From assembly GCF_019049325.1 (NCBI RefSeq), contig NZ_JAGMUO010000097.1, forward strand, positions 703,882-767,881: DNA of 64,000 nucleotides, written 5' to 3'. Positions 42,391 through 50,409 of the stretch are shown in pieces. A model generated the notes under the pieces. That model worked only from the letters and a program-made list of their open reading frames with translations. It was not told the origin of the DNA and made no database searches. Position numbers and translations under genes: made by a program. The stretch's first letter is position 1. Every line of letters begins with the position of its first letter. Source of the stretch: Streptomyces sp. AC512_CC834 (GTDB lineage: Bacteria > Actinomycetota > Actinomycetes > Streptomycetales > Streptomycetaceae).

Positions 42391-43314
42391 ATGAGCTCCC
42401 CCACTGGGCCCGCGTCCGGCCTGCCAGTACGAATGCCGCGCCCCCGCCAGCCCGGACGGCACCGCCGTCCCGAACCCCTGGTGGCTCCCGAGGGCGCGCC
42501 GGCGCTCGTCCTCGCGGTGCCGGGGACGCCCAGCAGCGCCACCCGCGGCCTCGCCGACGAGGTCATCAGCATCGCCCGCTCCGAGCTGCCCGGGCTCGAC
42601 GCCCGGATCGGCCACCTCGACGGGGACGACGACGAGTTCTTCTCGCTGTCGACCGTGCTCGTGCGGGCCGCCGAGGAGCGCACCGCCCGCTTCGAGCAGG
42701 CGCGCGCCGCCGGCATGGACGTCAAGGAGCCCGAGGGTCCCGTCGCCGTCGTCGTGCCGCTGCTCGCCGGGCCGGACGGCGCGCTGCTGCGCCGGATCCG
42801 GCAGGCCGTGATGGACAGCAAGATCGCGGCCGAGCTGACCGACGTGCTCGGTCCGCACCCGCTGCTGGCCGAGGCGCTGCACGTGCGGCTCTCCGAGGCC
42901 GGTCTGGCCCGCGCCGACCGTGCCCGCCTGTTCACGGTGGCGACGGCCGCGGACGGCATCATCCTGGCCTCCGTGGGCGGTGACGAGGCCGTCCAGGCGG
43001 CCGGGATCACCGGCATGCTGCTCGCCGCGCGCCTCGCCGTGCCGGTGATCGCGGCGGCGCTGGACGAGGAGGGCTCGATCGCGTCCGTGGCCGAGCAGCT
43101 ACGGAACTCGGGCTCCCAGCAGTTGGCCCTCGCGCCGTACCTGATCGGCCCGGAGATCGAGGCGTCCGTGCTGGAGGAGGCGGCCAAGGAGGCGGGCTGC
43201 TCCACCGCCGAGCCGCTCGGCCCGTACCCGGCGATCGGCAAGCTGGCGCTGGCGAAGTACACGACGGCGCTCGGCATCTCGCCGCAGCAGCCGCAGGGGA
43301 CGCCGGTTCGGTGA
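42391..43314 (+). CDS. CbiX/sirohydrochlorin-chelatase-like protein
   Basis: 307 residues with two similar halves of the CbiX/SirB fold: ALVLAVPGTPSSATRGLADEV in the first, and VTAADGIILASVGG-like plus LRNSGSQQLALAPYLIGPE in the second. The metal-chelating His positions of true chelatases are not obvious: the usual first-strand histidine (AHGS) is replaced by PGTPSS. A changed role is therefore likely. No ribosome site precedes the ATG, so the mRNA may be leaderless. A strong terminator follows. Confidence 0.75.
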   Translation: MSSPTGPASGLPVRMPRPRQPGRHRRPEPLVAPEGAPALVLAVPGTPSSATRGLADEVISIARSELPGLDARIGHLDGDDDEFFSLSTVLVRAAEERTARFEQARAAGMDVKEPEGPVAVVVPLLAGPDGALLRRIRQAVMDSKIAAELTDVLGPHPLLAEALHVRLSEAGLARADRARLFTVATAADGIILASVGGDEAVQAAGITGMLLAARLAVPVIAAALDEEGSIASVAEQLRNSGSQQLALAPYLIGPEIEASVLEEAAKEAGCSTAEPLGPYPAIGKLALAKYTTALGISPQQPQGTPVR

Positions 43315-43351
43315 ACCGGGGCGGTGCGCGTGCCCGTCCAGGCGTGTGTGA

Positions 43352-43379
43352 GGGCCCGCTCCGGGAGAGGAGCGGGCCC
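43352..43379. terminator. Strong hairpin terminator after the CbiX-like gene
   Basis: GGGCCCGCTCC-gggaga-GGAGCGGGCCC, perfect 11-base arms followed by TT, between the CbiX-like gene and the convergent lactonase gene. It can serve both transcripts. Confidence 0.85.
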
Positions 43380-43473
43380 TTCGGCGTTGCCGGGGGTACG
43401 GAGGACGTGTGCCACCCTGGGGGTACCTCCCAGGCCGTTCAGGCACTGGGGAGGCACGACTGCCCGTCCGCGG

Positions 43474-44541
43474 CTACGCGGAATGCGTCGCCCGCGGCCA
43501 GGACGCCGGGCCGAAGACCACGCAGGACGCCGCCGGGACCGCGAGGGAGCCGGTGCGGCGGGGGATGCCGGTGGACGGGTCGAGGGCGAACCAGGTCACG
43601 TCTCCGGAGCGCTCGTTGGCCGCGTACAGGAAGCCCTCCGCCACGGTGATCTCGCGGGGCCAGTGCCCGCCGCAGGGGACCGTGGCGGACAGCCGCAGTC
43701 CGTCCGGCTCCACGACGAACACGGACAGGACGTCCTCGCCCCGGGTCGCGGTCCACACGAAGCGGCCGTCGGGCGAGACCGCGATGCCGGACGGGTGGGC
43801 GTCGCCTGCCGGGGCCCCCGGCAGCACGGGCACCTCGGTGAGGGGCTTCAGTACGCCGTCGGCGGCGTCCCAGTGGCAGACGGTGACGGTGGGCGCCAGT
43901 TCGTTGACGACGTAGGCGTGGGAGCCGTCCGGGTGGAAGGCCAGGTGCCGTGGGCCCGAGCCGGGACGCAGCGCGATCTCCCGGTGCACGGCGGGAGCAC
44001 CGTCCGCCAGGGTGCAGACCCGCACCGAGTCGGTGCCGAGGTCCACGCTGACGGCCCACCGCCCGCTCGGATCGGGCCGCACCTGGTGGGCGTGCGGCCC
44101 CTGCTGCCGCTGGGCGTGCGGGCCGGAACCGGTGTGCCGCAGGACGCCGGACGCGGCCCGGGCCAGGGCGCCGTCGGCGCGGACCGGCACGGCGGTGACG
44201 GTGCCGGAGCCGTAGTTGGCGATCAGCACGTGCCCGGCGTACAGGCTGAGGTGGGTCGGTCCGTCGCCCCCGACGGGCACCGGCCGCCCGGCGGGCTCGG
44301 GCTTGTCCCCGCTCACGCGGTAGGCGGCCACGGCGCCCTCCGCCGTCTCGCTGACGGCGTAGAGCGTGTCCCCGTCGGGCGACAGGGCCAGGTAGGAGGG
44401 GTCGGCCAGGTGGTCCGTGCCGCTCACGACCGTGAGGGCGCCGCTGTCGGGGGCGACAGTCGCCGTCAGGATCCCGGGGCCGCCGGCCGCCGTGAACGAC
44501 CCGATGTATGCCCGCCGCTGCCGCCTGCCGCCGTCCGCCAC
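43474..44541 (-). CDS. Lactonase family seven-bladed beta-propeller protein
   Basis: 355 residues of the 6-phosphogluconolactonase-type propeller (YbhE fold), with repeating LALSPDGDTLYAVSE, HPDGSHAYVVNELA and VSPDGRFVWTATRG blades and the GPRHLAFHPDG motif. Members hydrolyse 6-phosphogluconolactone, completing the oxidative pentose phosphate step, or related lactones. There is no signal peptide. No pentose phosphate gene is next to it, so the substrate is open. Confidence 0.87.
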   Translation of the reverse strand: MADGGRRQRRAYIGSFTAAGGPGILTATVAPDSGALTVVSGTDHLADPSYLALSPDGDTLYAVSETAEGAVAAYRVSGDKPEPAGRPVPVGGDGPTHLSLYAGHVLIANYGSGTVTAVPVRADGALARAASGVLRHTGSGPHAQRQQGPHAHQVRPDPSGRWAVSVDLGTDSVRVCTLADGAPAVHREIALRPGSGPRHLAFHPDGSHAYVVNELAPTVTVCHWDAADGVLKPLTEVPVLPGAPAGDAHPSGIAVSPDGRFVWTATRGEDVLSVFVVEPDGLRLSATVPCGGHWPREITVAEGFLYAANERSGDVTWFALDPSTGIPRRTGSLAVPAASCVVFGPASWPRATHSA

Positions 44542-44716
44542 CGCTGCCCCTCTCGTCCTTCGTTCTGCGTCGTCTGCGTCGCCCTGCGCCTGTCCTGCGC
44601 CTGTCCTCTGCGTCGCCGAGTCGGGTCGGTACCGACCGATCTTCCGACCCGGAGCGACGGTAGCAGTCGATCACTTGCGGTCTAGACCAAATGGGTGGCG
44701 CGCGGCGGGCGACGGG

Positions 44717-46189
44717 TCAGGCGCCGGCCAGTCGTGAACCGGAGGGGACGCGCAGGGGTGCGGCGAGTTCGGTGAGGGCGTGTTCCAGGCCGTGCAGGTG
44801 GGCCAGCGCGGGCTCGGCGGCGCGCGGCCCGCCCGCGTGGGCGGGGACGGCACCACCGCCGGTGAGTGCCTCGACCGCGCTCTCGACCCGCCAGCAGGCG
44901 GCGGCCAGCCGGGCGTCGTGCGAGGCCTCCGGGTCGGCCGCGACAGAGACCAGGCCGCGTATCTCCCGGGCGCAGTCGTCGAGCAGGGCGAGCACCCGGC
45001 GGGCCCGGCGCCTGCGCCCGTACATCGGGCTGAGCGGGTGCACCAGCGGGGCGACCGACAGCCGTACCCGGCCGAGCAACTGCTCCAGTTCGGCCACGTG
45101 CGGCGCCGGGTCGGCGCCGTCGGTTCCGGCGAGCCGGGCGGCGGCCTCGGCGGTGCAGGCGTGCACGCAGCGCAGGGCGCGCTGGATCCACGCGTCGGTG
45201 ACGGCGTGCGTGGTGACGGGCAGGACGAGGAGCACGGCGAGCGCGGCGCCGAGCGCCCCGACACCGGTCTCGGCGAGCCGCAGGGCGAGCAGGCCGGGGC
45301 TGAGGACGCCCAGGAGGCCGTAGAGCAGCTCGGCGAGCAGGGTCACGCAGAGCATCATCCAGGTGTAGGAGACGGCGGCGGTGTAGAAGATCCCGAAGAC
45401 GCAGGCGGCGGCGAGTACGGCGGTGGGCACCGCGGACCCGGCCAGCGGGACGGCGATCAGGAAGCCCAGGCCGATGCCGAGGACCGTGCCGAGGACCCGG
45501 CGGAAGCCCCGGACCAGGGTCTCTCCGCGCGAGGTGGTGTTGACGAACACCCACCAGGTGGCGCCCACGGCCCAGTACCAGCGGTCGCCGGACACCAGTT
45601 GCCCCACGACCAGGGCGAAACCGGCGCCCGCGGTGGCCTGCACGGCCTGGCGGGTGGTGATGCGGGCCAGTCCGGTGCCGGAGGGTGGTGCGGGGACGGC
45701 GGGCGCGGGCCGGCGGCGCTCGTAGCACCACAGGCCGAAGCGCACCGCCGCGGCGGCGGCCACGGACAGCAGGACGGCGGCGAACATCTCCGGCAGCCGG
45801 TCCGTGGTCGCGCGCAGGAACTGGGCGATGAAGAAGGTCATGAAGGCGAACACGCCGAGGCTGTGCCCGCGCGGGCCCCAGCGCCGCGCGTACACGCCCG
45901 CGCCGACGACGGCGAGGAAGGTGAGGCCCCTGGCCACGGGGTGGTCGTGCAGCACGGCGGCGGCGGTGAGCACGGGCAGCCCGGCGACCGGCAGCAGCGC
46001 GGTGGTGACGGCCTGGCCGCGCACGGTGGCGTCGGTGACGGTGAACAGCGCGAGCAGTGCGGCGAGCCCGCCGATGACGGCTCCCACCAGGGAGGTACCG
46101 GCCAGGCCGCACACCACGACGGCCAGCCCGATGCCGAGGACGGCCCGCGCGGCGAACCGCAGCCGGGACCGTCCCGGGTCCGGGCTCAT
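44717..46189 (-). CDS. FUSC family membrane protein
   Basis: 490 residues with two blocks of about five hydrophobic helices (about 15-140 and 190-335) around a cytoplasmic part, then a C-terminal helical domain. The FUSC signature WYWAVGATWWVFVNTTSRGETLVRGFRRVLGTVLG lies in the second block. It probably exports an aromatic or lipid-like compound. The ATG follows AGAGGG; a GTG 18 bases earlier is possible. It is divergent from an Lrp/AsnC regulator, with a CCATTGG/CCAATGG inverted repeat in the gap. Unlike the first FUSC gene in this window it has no MarR partner. Confidence 0.87.
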   Translation of the reverse strand: MSPDPGRSRLRFAARAVLGIGLAVVVCGLAGTSLVGAVIGGLAALLALFTVTDATVRGQAVTTALLPVAGLPVLTAAAVLHDHPVARGLTFLAVVGAGVYARRWGPRGHSLGVFAFMTFFIAQFLRATTDRLPEMFAAVLLSVAAAAAVRFGLWCYERRRPAPAVPAPPSGTGLARITTRQAVQATAGAGFALVVGQLVSGDRWYWAVGATWWVFVNTTSRGETLVRGFRRVLGTVLGIGLGFLIAVPLAGSAVPTAVLAAACVFGIFYTAAVSYTWMMLCVTLLAELLYGLLGVLSPGLLALRLAETGVGALGAALAVLLVLPVTTHAVTDAWIQRALRCVHACTAEAAARLAGTDGADPAPHVAELEQLLGRVRLSVAPLVHPLSPMYGRRRRARRVLALLDDCAREIRGLVSVAADPEASHDARLAAACWRVESAVEALTGGGAVPAHAGGPRAAEPALAHLHGLEHALTELAAPLRVPSGSRLAGA

Positions 46190-46349
46190 GAACACCCTCT
46201 TCAGCACTGGTTGCCGCCCCCTCGCTCGCTCACGCCCACCGGCCCGAGAGTCACCACACGCAAAAGGCGCCGCGGGGTCCGCAGCGCCATCGACTCGTCC
46301 ATAGGAGCATCTCTGCCACCAGTGGCTCAACCGGCTGCCGCACGAGTGT

Positions 46350-46401
46350 GCCATTGGTACATTTCTCGCGGCATTCCTACAGCCACCGAAGTGCCAATGG
46401 C
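46350..46401. promoter_or_regulatory. Spaced inverted repeat between FUSC and Lrp genes
   Basis: GCCATTGG (46350-46357) and its complement CCAATGGC (46394-46401) are perfect 8-base arms about 36 bases apart, in the divergent region just upstream of the Lrp start. The spacing suits a multimeric Lrp/AsnC regulator. Confidence 0.5.
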
Positions 46402-46425
46402 CGACGAGAGGGGACCTGACCCGTC

Positions 46426-46902
46426 ATGGCCGTCGACGAGCTCGACACCCGCATCCTGCGACTGCTGCTGGAGCAGCCGCGCACCAGCGTGCGCGAGTAC
46501 GCCCGTCTTCTCGGGATCGCCCGCGGCACACTCCAGGCCCGGCTGGACCGACTGGAGCGCGACGGTGTGATCACCGGTGCCGCTCCGTCCCTCTCCCCCG
46601 CCGCCCTGGGGCATCCGGTGCTCGCCTTCGTGCACATCGAGGTCACCCAGGGCCGCCTGGACGAGGTGGGCGAGGCGCTGGCGGGCGTCCCGGAGATCGT
46701 CGAGGCGTTCTCCATCACGGGCGGCGGAGATCTGCTGACCCGCGTCGTGGCCCGTGACAACGCGCACCTGGAGGACGTGGTGCAGAAGCTGATCAGCCTG
46801 CCGGGAGTGGTCCGCACCCGCAGTGAGGTGGCGTTGCGCGAGCGCGTCCCGCACCGGCTGCTGCCCCTGGTGGAGTCGATCGGGCGCACGGCACGCAAGT
46901 GA
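46426..46902 (+). CDS. Lrp/AsnC family transcriptional regulator
   Basis: 158 residues. The HTH (about 4-55: VDELDTRILRLLLEQPRTS, then GIARGTLQARLDRLERDGVI) and the RAM/Lrp effector domain (about 70-150, VLAFVHIEVTQG to VRTRSEVALRERV) are complete. Such proteins assemble into octamers and often sense amino acids. It is divergent from the FUSC exporter gene, a pairing that suggests control of export. A HAD gene follows within 40 bases. Confidence 0.93.
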   Translation: MAVDELDTRILRLLLEQPRTSVREYARLLGIARGTLQARLDRLERDGVITGAAPSLSPAALGHPVLAFVHIEVTQGRLDEVGEALAGVPEIVEAFSITGGGDLLTRVVARDNAHLEDVVQKLISLPGVVRTRSEVALRERVPHRLLPLVESIGRTARK

Positions 46903-46939
46903 CGCTGGAGTCCTTGGAGTCCTTGGCATCCTGGATCCC

Positions 46940-47635
46940 ATGAGCACTCTCGGCGACATCTCGGTCATCTTCGATCTCGACGGAACGCTGGTGGACAGCG
47001 AGCCGAACTACTACGAAGCGGGCCGACGGACCCTCGCCGAGTACGGCGTTGCGGACTTCACCTGGGCCGACCACGAGGCGTACGTGGGCATCAGCACCCG
47101 GGAGACGATCGCCGACTGGAGGCGGCGGTACGGGCTGCGGGCCCCGGTGGAGGAACTGCTCGCGGTCAAGAACCGCCACTACCTGGGACTGTCCGGCACC
47201 TCGGCCCGGGCGTACCCCGAGATGCGGAAGTTCGTCGAGCTGCTGGCGGGCGAGGGCGTACCGATGGCGGTGGCGTCGGGTTCGTCGCCCGAGGCGATCG
47301 GGACGATCCTCGCCCGCACCGGCCTGGACGCACAGTTGCGCACGGTCGTCTCGGCCGACGAGGTCGCGCGGGGCAAACCCGCCCCCGACGTCTTCCTGGA
47401 GGCGGCCCGCCGGCTGGGGGCGGACCCGGCCGACTGCGTGGTCCTGGAGGACGCGGCGCCGGGTGCCGCCGCCGCGTACGCGGCCGGGATGCGCTGCATC
47501 GCGATCCCGTACGTCGCGGCGCAGGCGGACGCCCCCGAGTTCGCCACCGCCGGCCTGCTGCTGCGCGGAGGTCAGGAGGAGTTCACCGCGCGGACGGCGT
47601 ACGACTGGCTGGTGCGGGCGGCACGGGCTTCCTGA
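46940..47635 (+). CDS. HAD superfamily phosphatase (beta-phosphoglucomutase/phosphoglycolate-like)
   Basis: 231 residues. The HAD motifs are in order: FDLDGTLVDSEPNYYEAG (nucleophile and acid Asp), VASGSS (motif II), GKPAPDVFLEAARRLG (motif III Lys) and VLEDAAPGAAAAYAAGM (motif IV). A helical C1 cap sits between motifs I and II. It dephosphorylates small phosphorylated sugars or glycolate. A tandem GGAGTCCTT repeat lies before the gene and no strong ribosome site is seen; it may be translated from the Lrp transcript. Confidence 0.9.
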   Translation: MSTLGDISVIFDLDGTLVDSEPNYYEAGRRTLAEYGVADFTWADHEAYVGISTRETIADWRRRYGLRAPVEELLAVKNRHYLGLSGTSARAYPEMRKFVELLAGEGVPMAVASGSSPEAIGTILARTGLDAQLRTVVSADEVARGKPAPDVFLEAARRLGADPADCVVLEDAAPGAAAAYAAGMRCIAIPYVAAQADAPEFATAGLLLRGGQEEFTARTAYDWLVRAARAS

Positions 47636-47666
47636 CCATTCTGGGCGGGCGCAGATTTTGCCCGAA

Positions 47667-47685
47667 GCGGTGATCAGATCGCCGC
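47667..47685. promoter_or_regulatory. Inverted repeat upstream of the DUF4142 gene
   Basis: GCGGTGATC-A-GATCGCCGC, 8 of 9 arm bases complementary, 50 bases before the DUF4142 start. Could be an operator or a weak terminator for the HAD gene. Confidence 0.4.
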
Positions 47686-47736
47686 CCGCATCCGTACCTC
47701 CTGGTGTCCGAGCCTGTCTTCGCCCCAGGAGGCACG

Positions 47737-48477
47737 ATGCGCATCACGCGCACCACGGCAGGGACCGCCTTCGTGGCCGGTGCCCTGGTCCTCACTCTCA
47801 CCGCACTCGCGTACCCGGCCATGCTCGGGGTACAGAACGCGGGCAGTGACCAGGCCCGGATCGTCACCAACACACGGTTCGGGCCGCTCACGGAGCAGGA
47901 CCGGGACTTCGTGGTGAAGGTGCGTGCCGCCGGGCTGTGGGAGCACCCGCTGGGGCTGATCGCCATGGAGCGGGGGACGACGCCGGAGATGAGGGAGGCC
48001 GGTGAGCACCTGGTCGTCGGCCACTCCCGGCTGGACGCGACCTGCCGGAAGATCGCGCCGGAACTGGGCATCACCCTGCCCAATCAGGCGTCCCCGCAGC
48101 AGCAGCAGTTCGTGTCGACGGCGAAAGGGGCCACGGGCAAGCAGTTCGACACCACCGCGGTCAACATCATGCGGATCACCCACGGCCAGATCTTCCCGGC
48201 CATCGCCAAGATCCGCGCCAACACCAAGAACTCCCTGGTGCGGCAGCTCGCCGACCAGGCCAACGACACGGTGCTGGACCACATCACCGTGCTGGAGAAG
48301 ACCGGGCTGGTCAACTTCGACCAGGTCAACTTCCAGCAGACCGCCCCGCCGAACCTGCCCAAGGTGCAGCTCACTCCGCCGGCTCCGCAGCCGGGCGAGC
48401 CGGTGGTCTCCCTCACGGCACCGCCGGGCCTCGACGTCAACACCTCGGCGCCGACACCGAGTCCGACGGTCCGCTGA
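47737..48477 (+). CDS. Secreted DUF4142 protein
   Basis: 246 residues. A short basic start and hydrophobic segment (about 10-33) form a signal or anchor. The four-helix DUF4142 domain follows: LTEQDRDFVVKVRAAGLWEH, then LGLIAMERGTTPEMREAGEHL, and NIMRITHGQIFPAIAKIRAN. The end is a Pro/Thr/Ser-rich linker suited to wall exposure. Function of the family is not known; it is ferritin-like in fold. GGAGG precedes the ATG. Confidence 0.87.
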   Translation: MRITRTTAGTAFVAGALVLTLTALAYPAMLGVQNAGSDQARIVTNTRFGPLTEQDRDFVVKVRAAGLWEHPLGLIAMERGTTPEMREAGEHLVVGHSRLDATCRKIAPELGITLPNQASPQQQQFVSTAKGATGKQFDTTAVNIMRITHGQIFPAIAKIRANTKNSLVRQLADQANDTVLDHITVLEKTGLVNFDQVNFQQTAPPNLPKVQLTPPAPQPGEPVVSLTAPPGLDVNTSAPTPSPTVR

Positions 48478-48504
48478 CGCGTCGGGCGTCGGGCGTCGGG
48501 TGGG

Positions 48505-49332
48505 TCAGCGGCCGCGGGGCTTGCCGCGTCCGCCGCCCCTGCCGCTTCCGCCCTTGCCGCTCCCGCTCTTGCGGTTGCCGCTCTTGCCGTTGCCGCTCCT
48601 GGGGTTGCCTCCGGCGCCGCGCCGGGCGGCGCCGCCTGCCTGCTTTCCCGTCGCCGGCTTGTGACGCGTGGGGGCTGCTGCCCCTTCGGCGCGCCCGCTC
48701 TTCGAGCGCGCCGGGTCGGGCTGCCGGCCCCGGGTGCTGTTGACGGTCCGGCCCCGGACGATGCCGATGAAGTCCTCGACGCGGTCCGTGTGCGCGTCCT
48801 CGGGCCAGGACAGCGCCACGCCCGACTCGGGGGCGTCCGTGACCGTCCGGTACGTGAGGTCCCTGCGGTGGTGCAGCCGGGCCAGCGACAGAGGCACGAG
48901 CAGCACGCCGATCCCGGCCGCCACCAGCTCGACGGCGTCCGCGGTGGTGGCCGGACGCTCGAGAGCGGGCCTGCCCGGCAACCCGTCCCAGTCGAGGACG
49001 TCGTCGAGGGGGTGCAGCACGATCTCGTCGGCGAGGTCCTCGACGCCCACCTCGTCGGCCGCCGTGACGAGGTGGTCCTTGGGGATCACCACGACCGTGG
49101 TCTCGGTGTAGAGGGGGATGGCGCTGAGTACGGTCCGGTCGACCGGCAGCCGCACCACTCCGGCGTCGGCGTCGCCCGCCAGCAGCACTCCGGCCGCCCC
49201 GGCGGCGGGAACCCGGGTCACGGAGAGGGGGACGTCCGGCAGCCGCTCGTTCCAGATGCGCACCCATTTGTCGGGCGTCACCCCCGGGACGTACGCGAGC
49301 CGGAACGAGGGGGGAGCTTCCGAGCCTGTCAC
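48505..49332 (-). CDS. LysR substrate-binding domain protein lacking an HTH
   Basis: 275 residues. From RLAYVPGVTPDKWVRIWNERLP onward it is the effector-binding domain of LysR regulators, to about residue 200, but the N-terminal DNA-binding helix is absent; the frame has only about nine residues before it. The last 70 residues are a basic Gly/Ser/Lys/Arg tail with GNGKSGN-type repeats that could bind nucleic acid. It is divergent from the DUF5997 gene, a pairing I associate with Streptomyces. Its mode of action is open. Confidence 0.85.
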   Translation of the reverse strand: MTGSEAPPSFRLAYVPGVTPDKWVRIWNERLPDVPLSVTRVPAAGAAGVLLAGDADAGVVRLPVDRTVLSAIPLYTETTVVVIPKDHLVTAADEVGVEDLADEIVLHPLDDVLDWDGLPGRPALERPATTADAVELVAAGIGVLLVPLSLARLHHRRDLTYRTVTDAPESGVALSWPEDAHTDRVEDFIGIVRGRTVNSTRGRQPDPARSKSGRAEGAAAPTRHKPATGKQAGGAARRGAGGNPRSGNGKSGNRKSGSGKGGSGRGGGRGKPRGR

Positions 49333-49390
49333 GCGGCCAGGTTACCGGGCGTGGTCGGCGGCCGCTCACACGATCGATACCCTTGGCATC

Positions 49391-49789
49391 ATGACGCCGC
49401 ACCAGAACACCCAGTCCATGAAGCCCGCGACCGCGGCGAAGAAGCTGGGTGTGTACCTCGAGGCCACACCCGCCCAGTTCCGGGAGGGCGTCGTCACGCG
49501 CGCCGAGCTGAACGCGCTTCAGGCCGACCCGCCCGCGTGGCTGCGCGACCTGCGGCGCGACGGTCCGCACCCGCGCCCGGTGGTGGCGGCCAAGCTGGGC
49601 GTCTCCATCGCGGGTCTGCACCGGGGCGGGGTCGCGGAGCCGCTCACCACGGAGCAGATCGAGGCGCTGAAGCAGGAGCGCCCCGAGTGGCTGGAGCGGG
49701 AGCAGACCGTCCAGGCCGACGTGCGCAAGGAGGCGGTCCGCGTGAAGCAGCTACACGCCGAGCGCGCGGAGCGTGCGGAGCGCGACTGA
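49391..49789 (+). CDS. DUF5997 family protein
   Basis: 132 residues. The start MTPHQNTQSMKPATAAKKLG is followed by YLEATPAQFREGVVTRAEL and a repeat of basic and acidic helices ending in an Arg/Glu-rich coil. It matches the actinobacterial DUF5997 family; function unknown. The pattern of short charged helices suggests nucleic-acid or protein binding. It is divergent from the LysR-sensor protein gene, with about 60 bases between. Confidence 0.8.
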   Translation: MTPHQNTQSMKPATAAKKLGVYLEATPAQFREGVVTRAELNALQADPPAWLRDLRRDGPHPRPVVAAKLGVSIAGLHRGGVAEPLTTEQIEALKQERPEWLEREQTVQADVRKEAVRVKQLHAERAERAERD

Positions 49790-49948
49790 CCGACCCGGCC
49801 CGGCCCGACCTGGCCCAGCCCGGCCAGGCACGCCCACGCTCGCCGCTCTCTCGTCCCGCGGCAGCCAGTGCGACACCACGTAGTCGCGCTCAGGCCCGCG
49901 CACACCGGCCGAGCCGCCCTGGGTCGACGGCGCGGGTGCCGACCGCTC

Positions 49949-50335
49949 TCAGCGGGGCGCCGTACCGCCGAAGAGGTCGGCGCAGTCCGCGGGCAGCCGC
50001 GCCAGCAGACGGTCGACGCGATCGCGGGGCACCGCCTCGGTGAGGGTGGAGAGTACGGCGCCCGCGTCCCATTCGGCGGTGCGCGGCCGGGCGCCGGTCT
50101 GCTGGGCCACGCGGCGCAGGAACTCCTCGCGGCCGAAGGACTCGGGGCGCCCCCGTTCCAGGATCAGCGCGTCGTCGAAGGGCGCGGGCAGGTCCGAGGC
50201 CAGTCCTGCGGCCTCCTCCGCGGTGATGTGGGAAGCGATCACCCACAGGACGGCGGTGATGACCTGCTCGGCCTCGTCGTCGCTGTGGAACTCACCGCGG
50301 TCGCGGACCCGGGTCAGGAATGCGTCGCGCCGCAT
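49949..50335 (-). CDS. DUF2267 family protein
   Basis: 128 residues: MRRDAFLTRVRDRGEFHSDD, WVIASHITAEEAAGLASDLP, then EEFLRRVAQQTG. Two similar halves of about 55 residues make up the DUF2267 helical domain. Function unknown. AAGGAG precedes the ATG. It lies 74 bases downstream of the GT28-like gene on the same strand, so it is probably co-transcribed. Confidence 0.83.
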   Translation of the reverse strand: MRRDAFLTRVRDRGEFHSDDEAEQVITAVLWVIASHITAEEAAGLASDLPAPFDDALILERGRPESFGREEFLRRVAQQTGARPRTAEWDAGAVLSTLTEAVPRDRVDRLLARLPADCADLFGGTAPR

Positions 50336-50409
50336 GGCGTCGTCTCCTTCCGCCGGTTCGCGCTCCGGGGCGGGTGCCCCCGGCCGGTGCGGGCGAAACG
50401 GGCGCGCTC

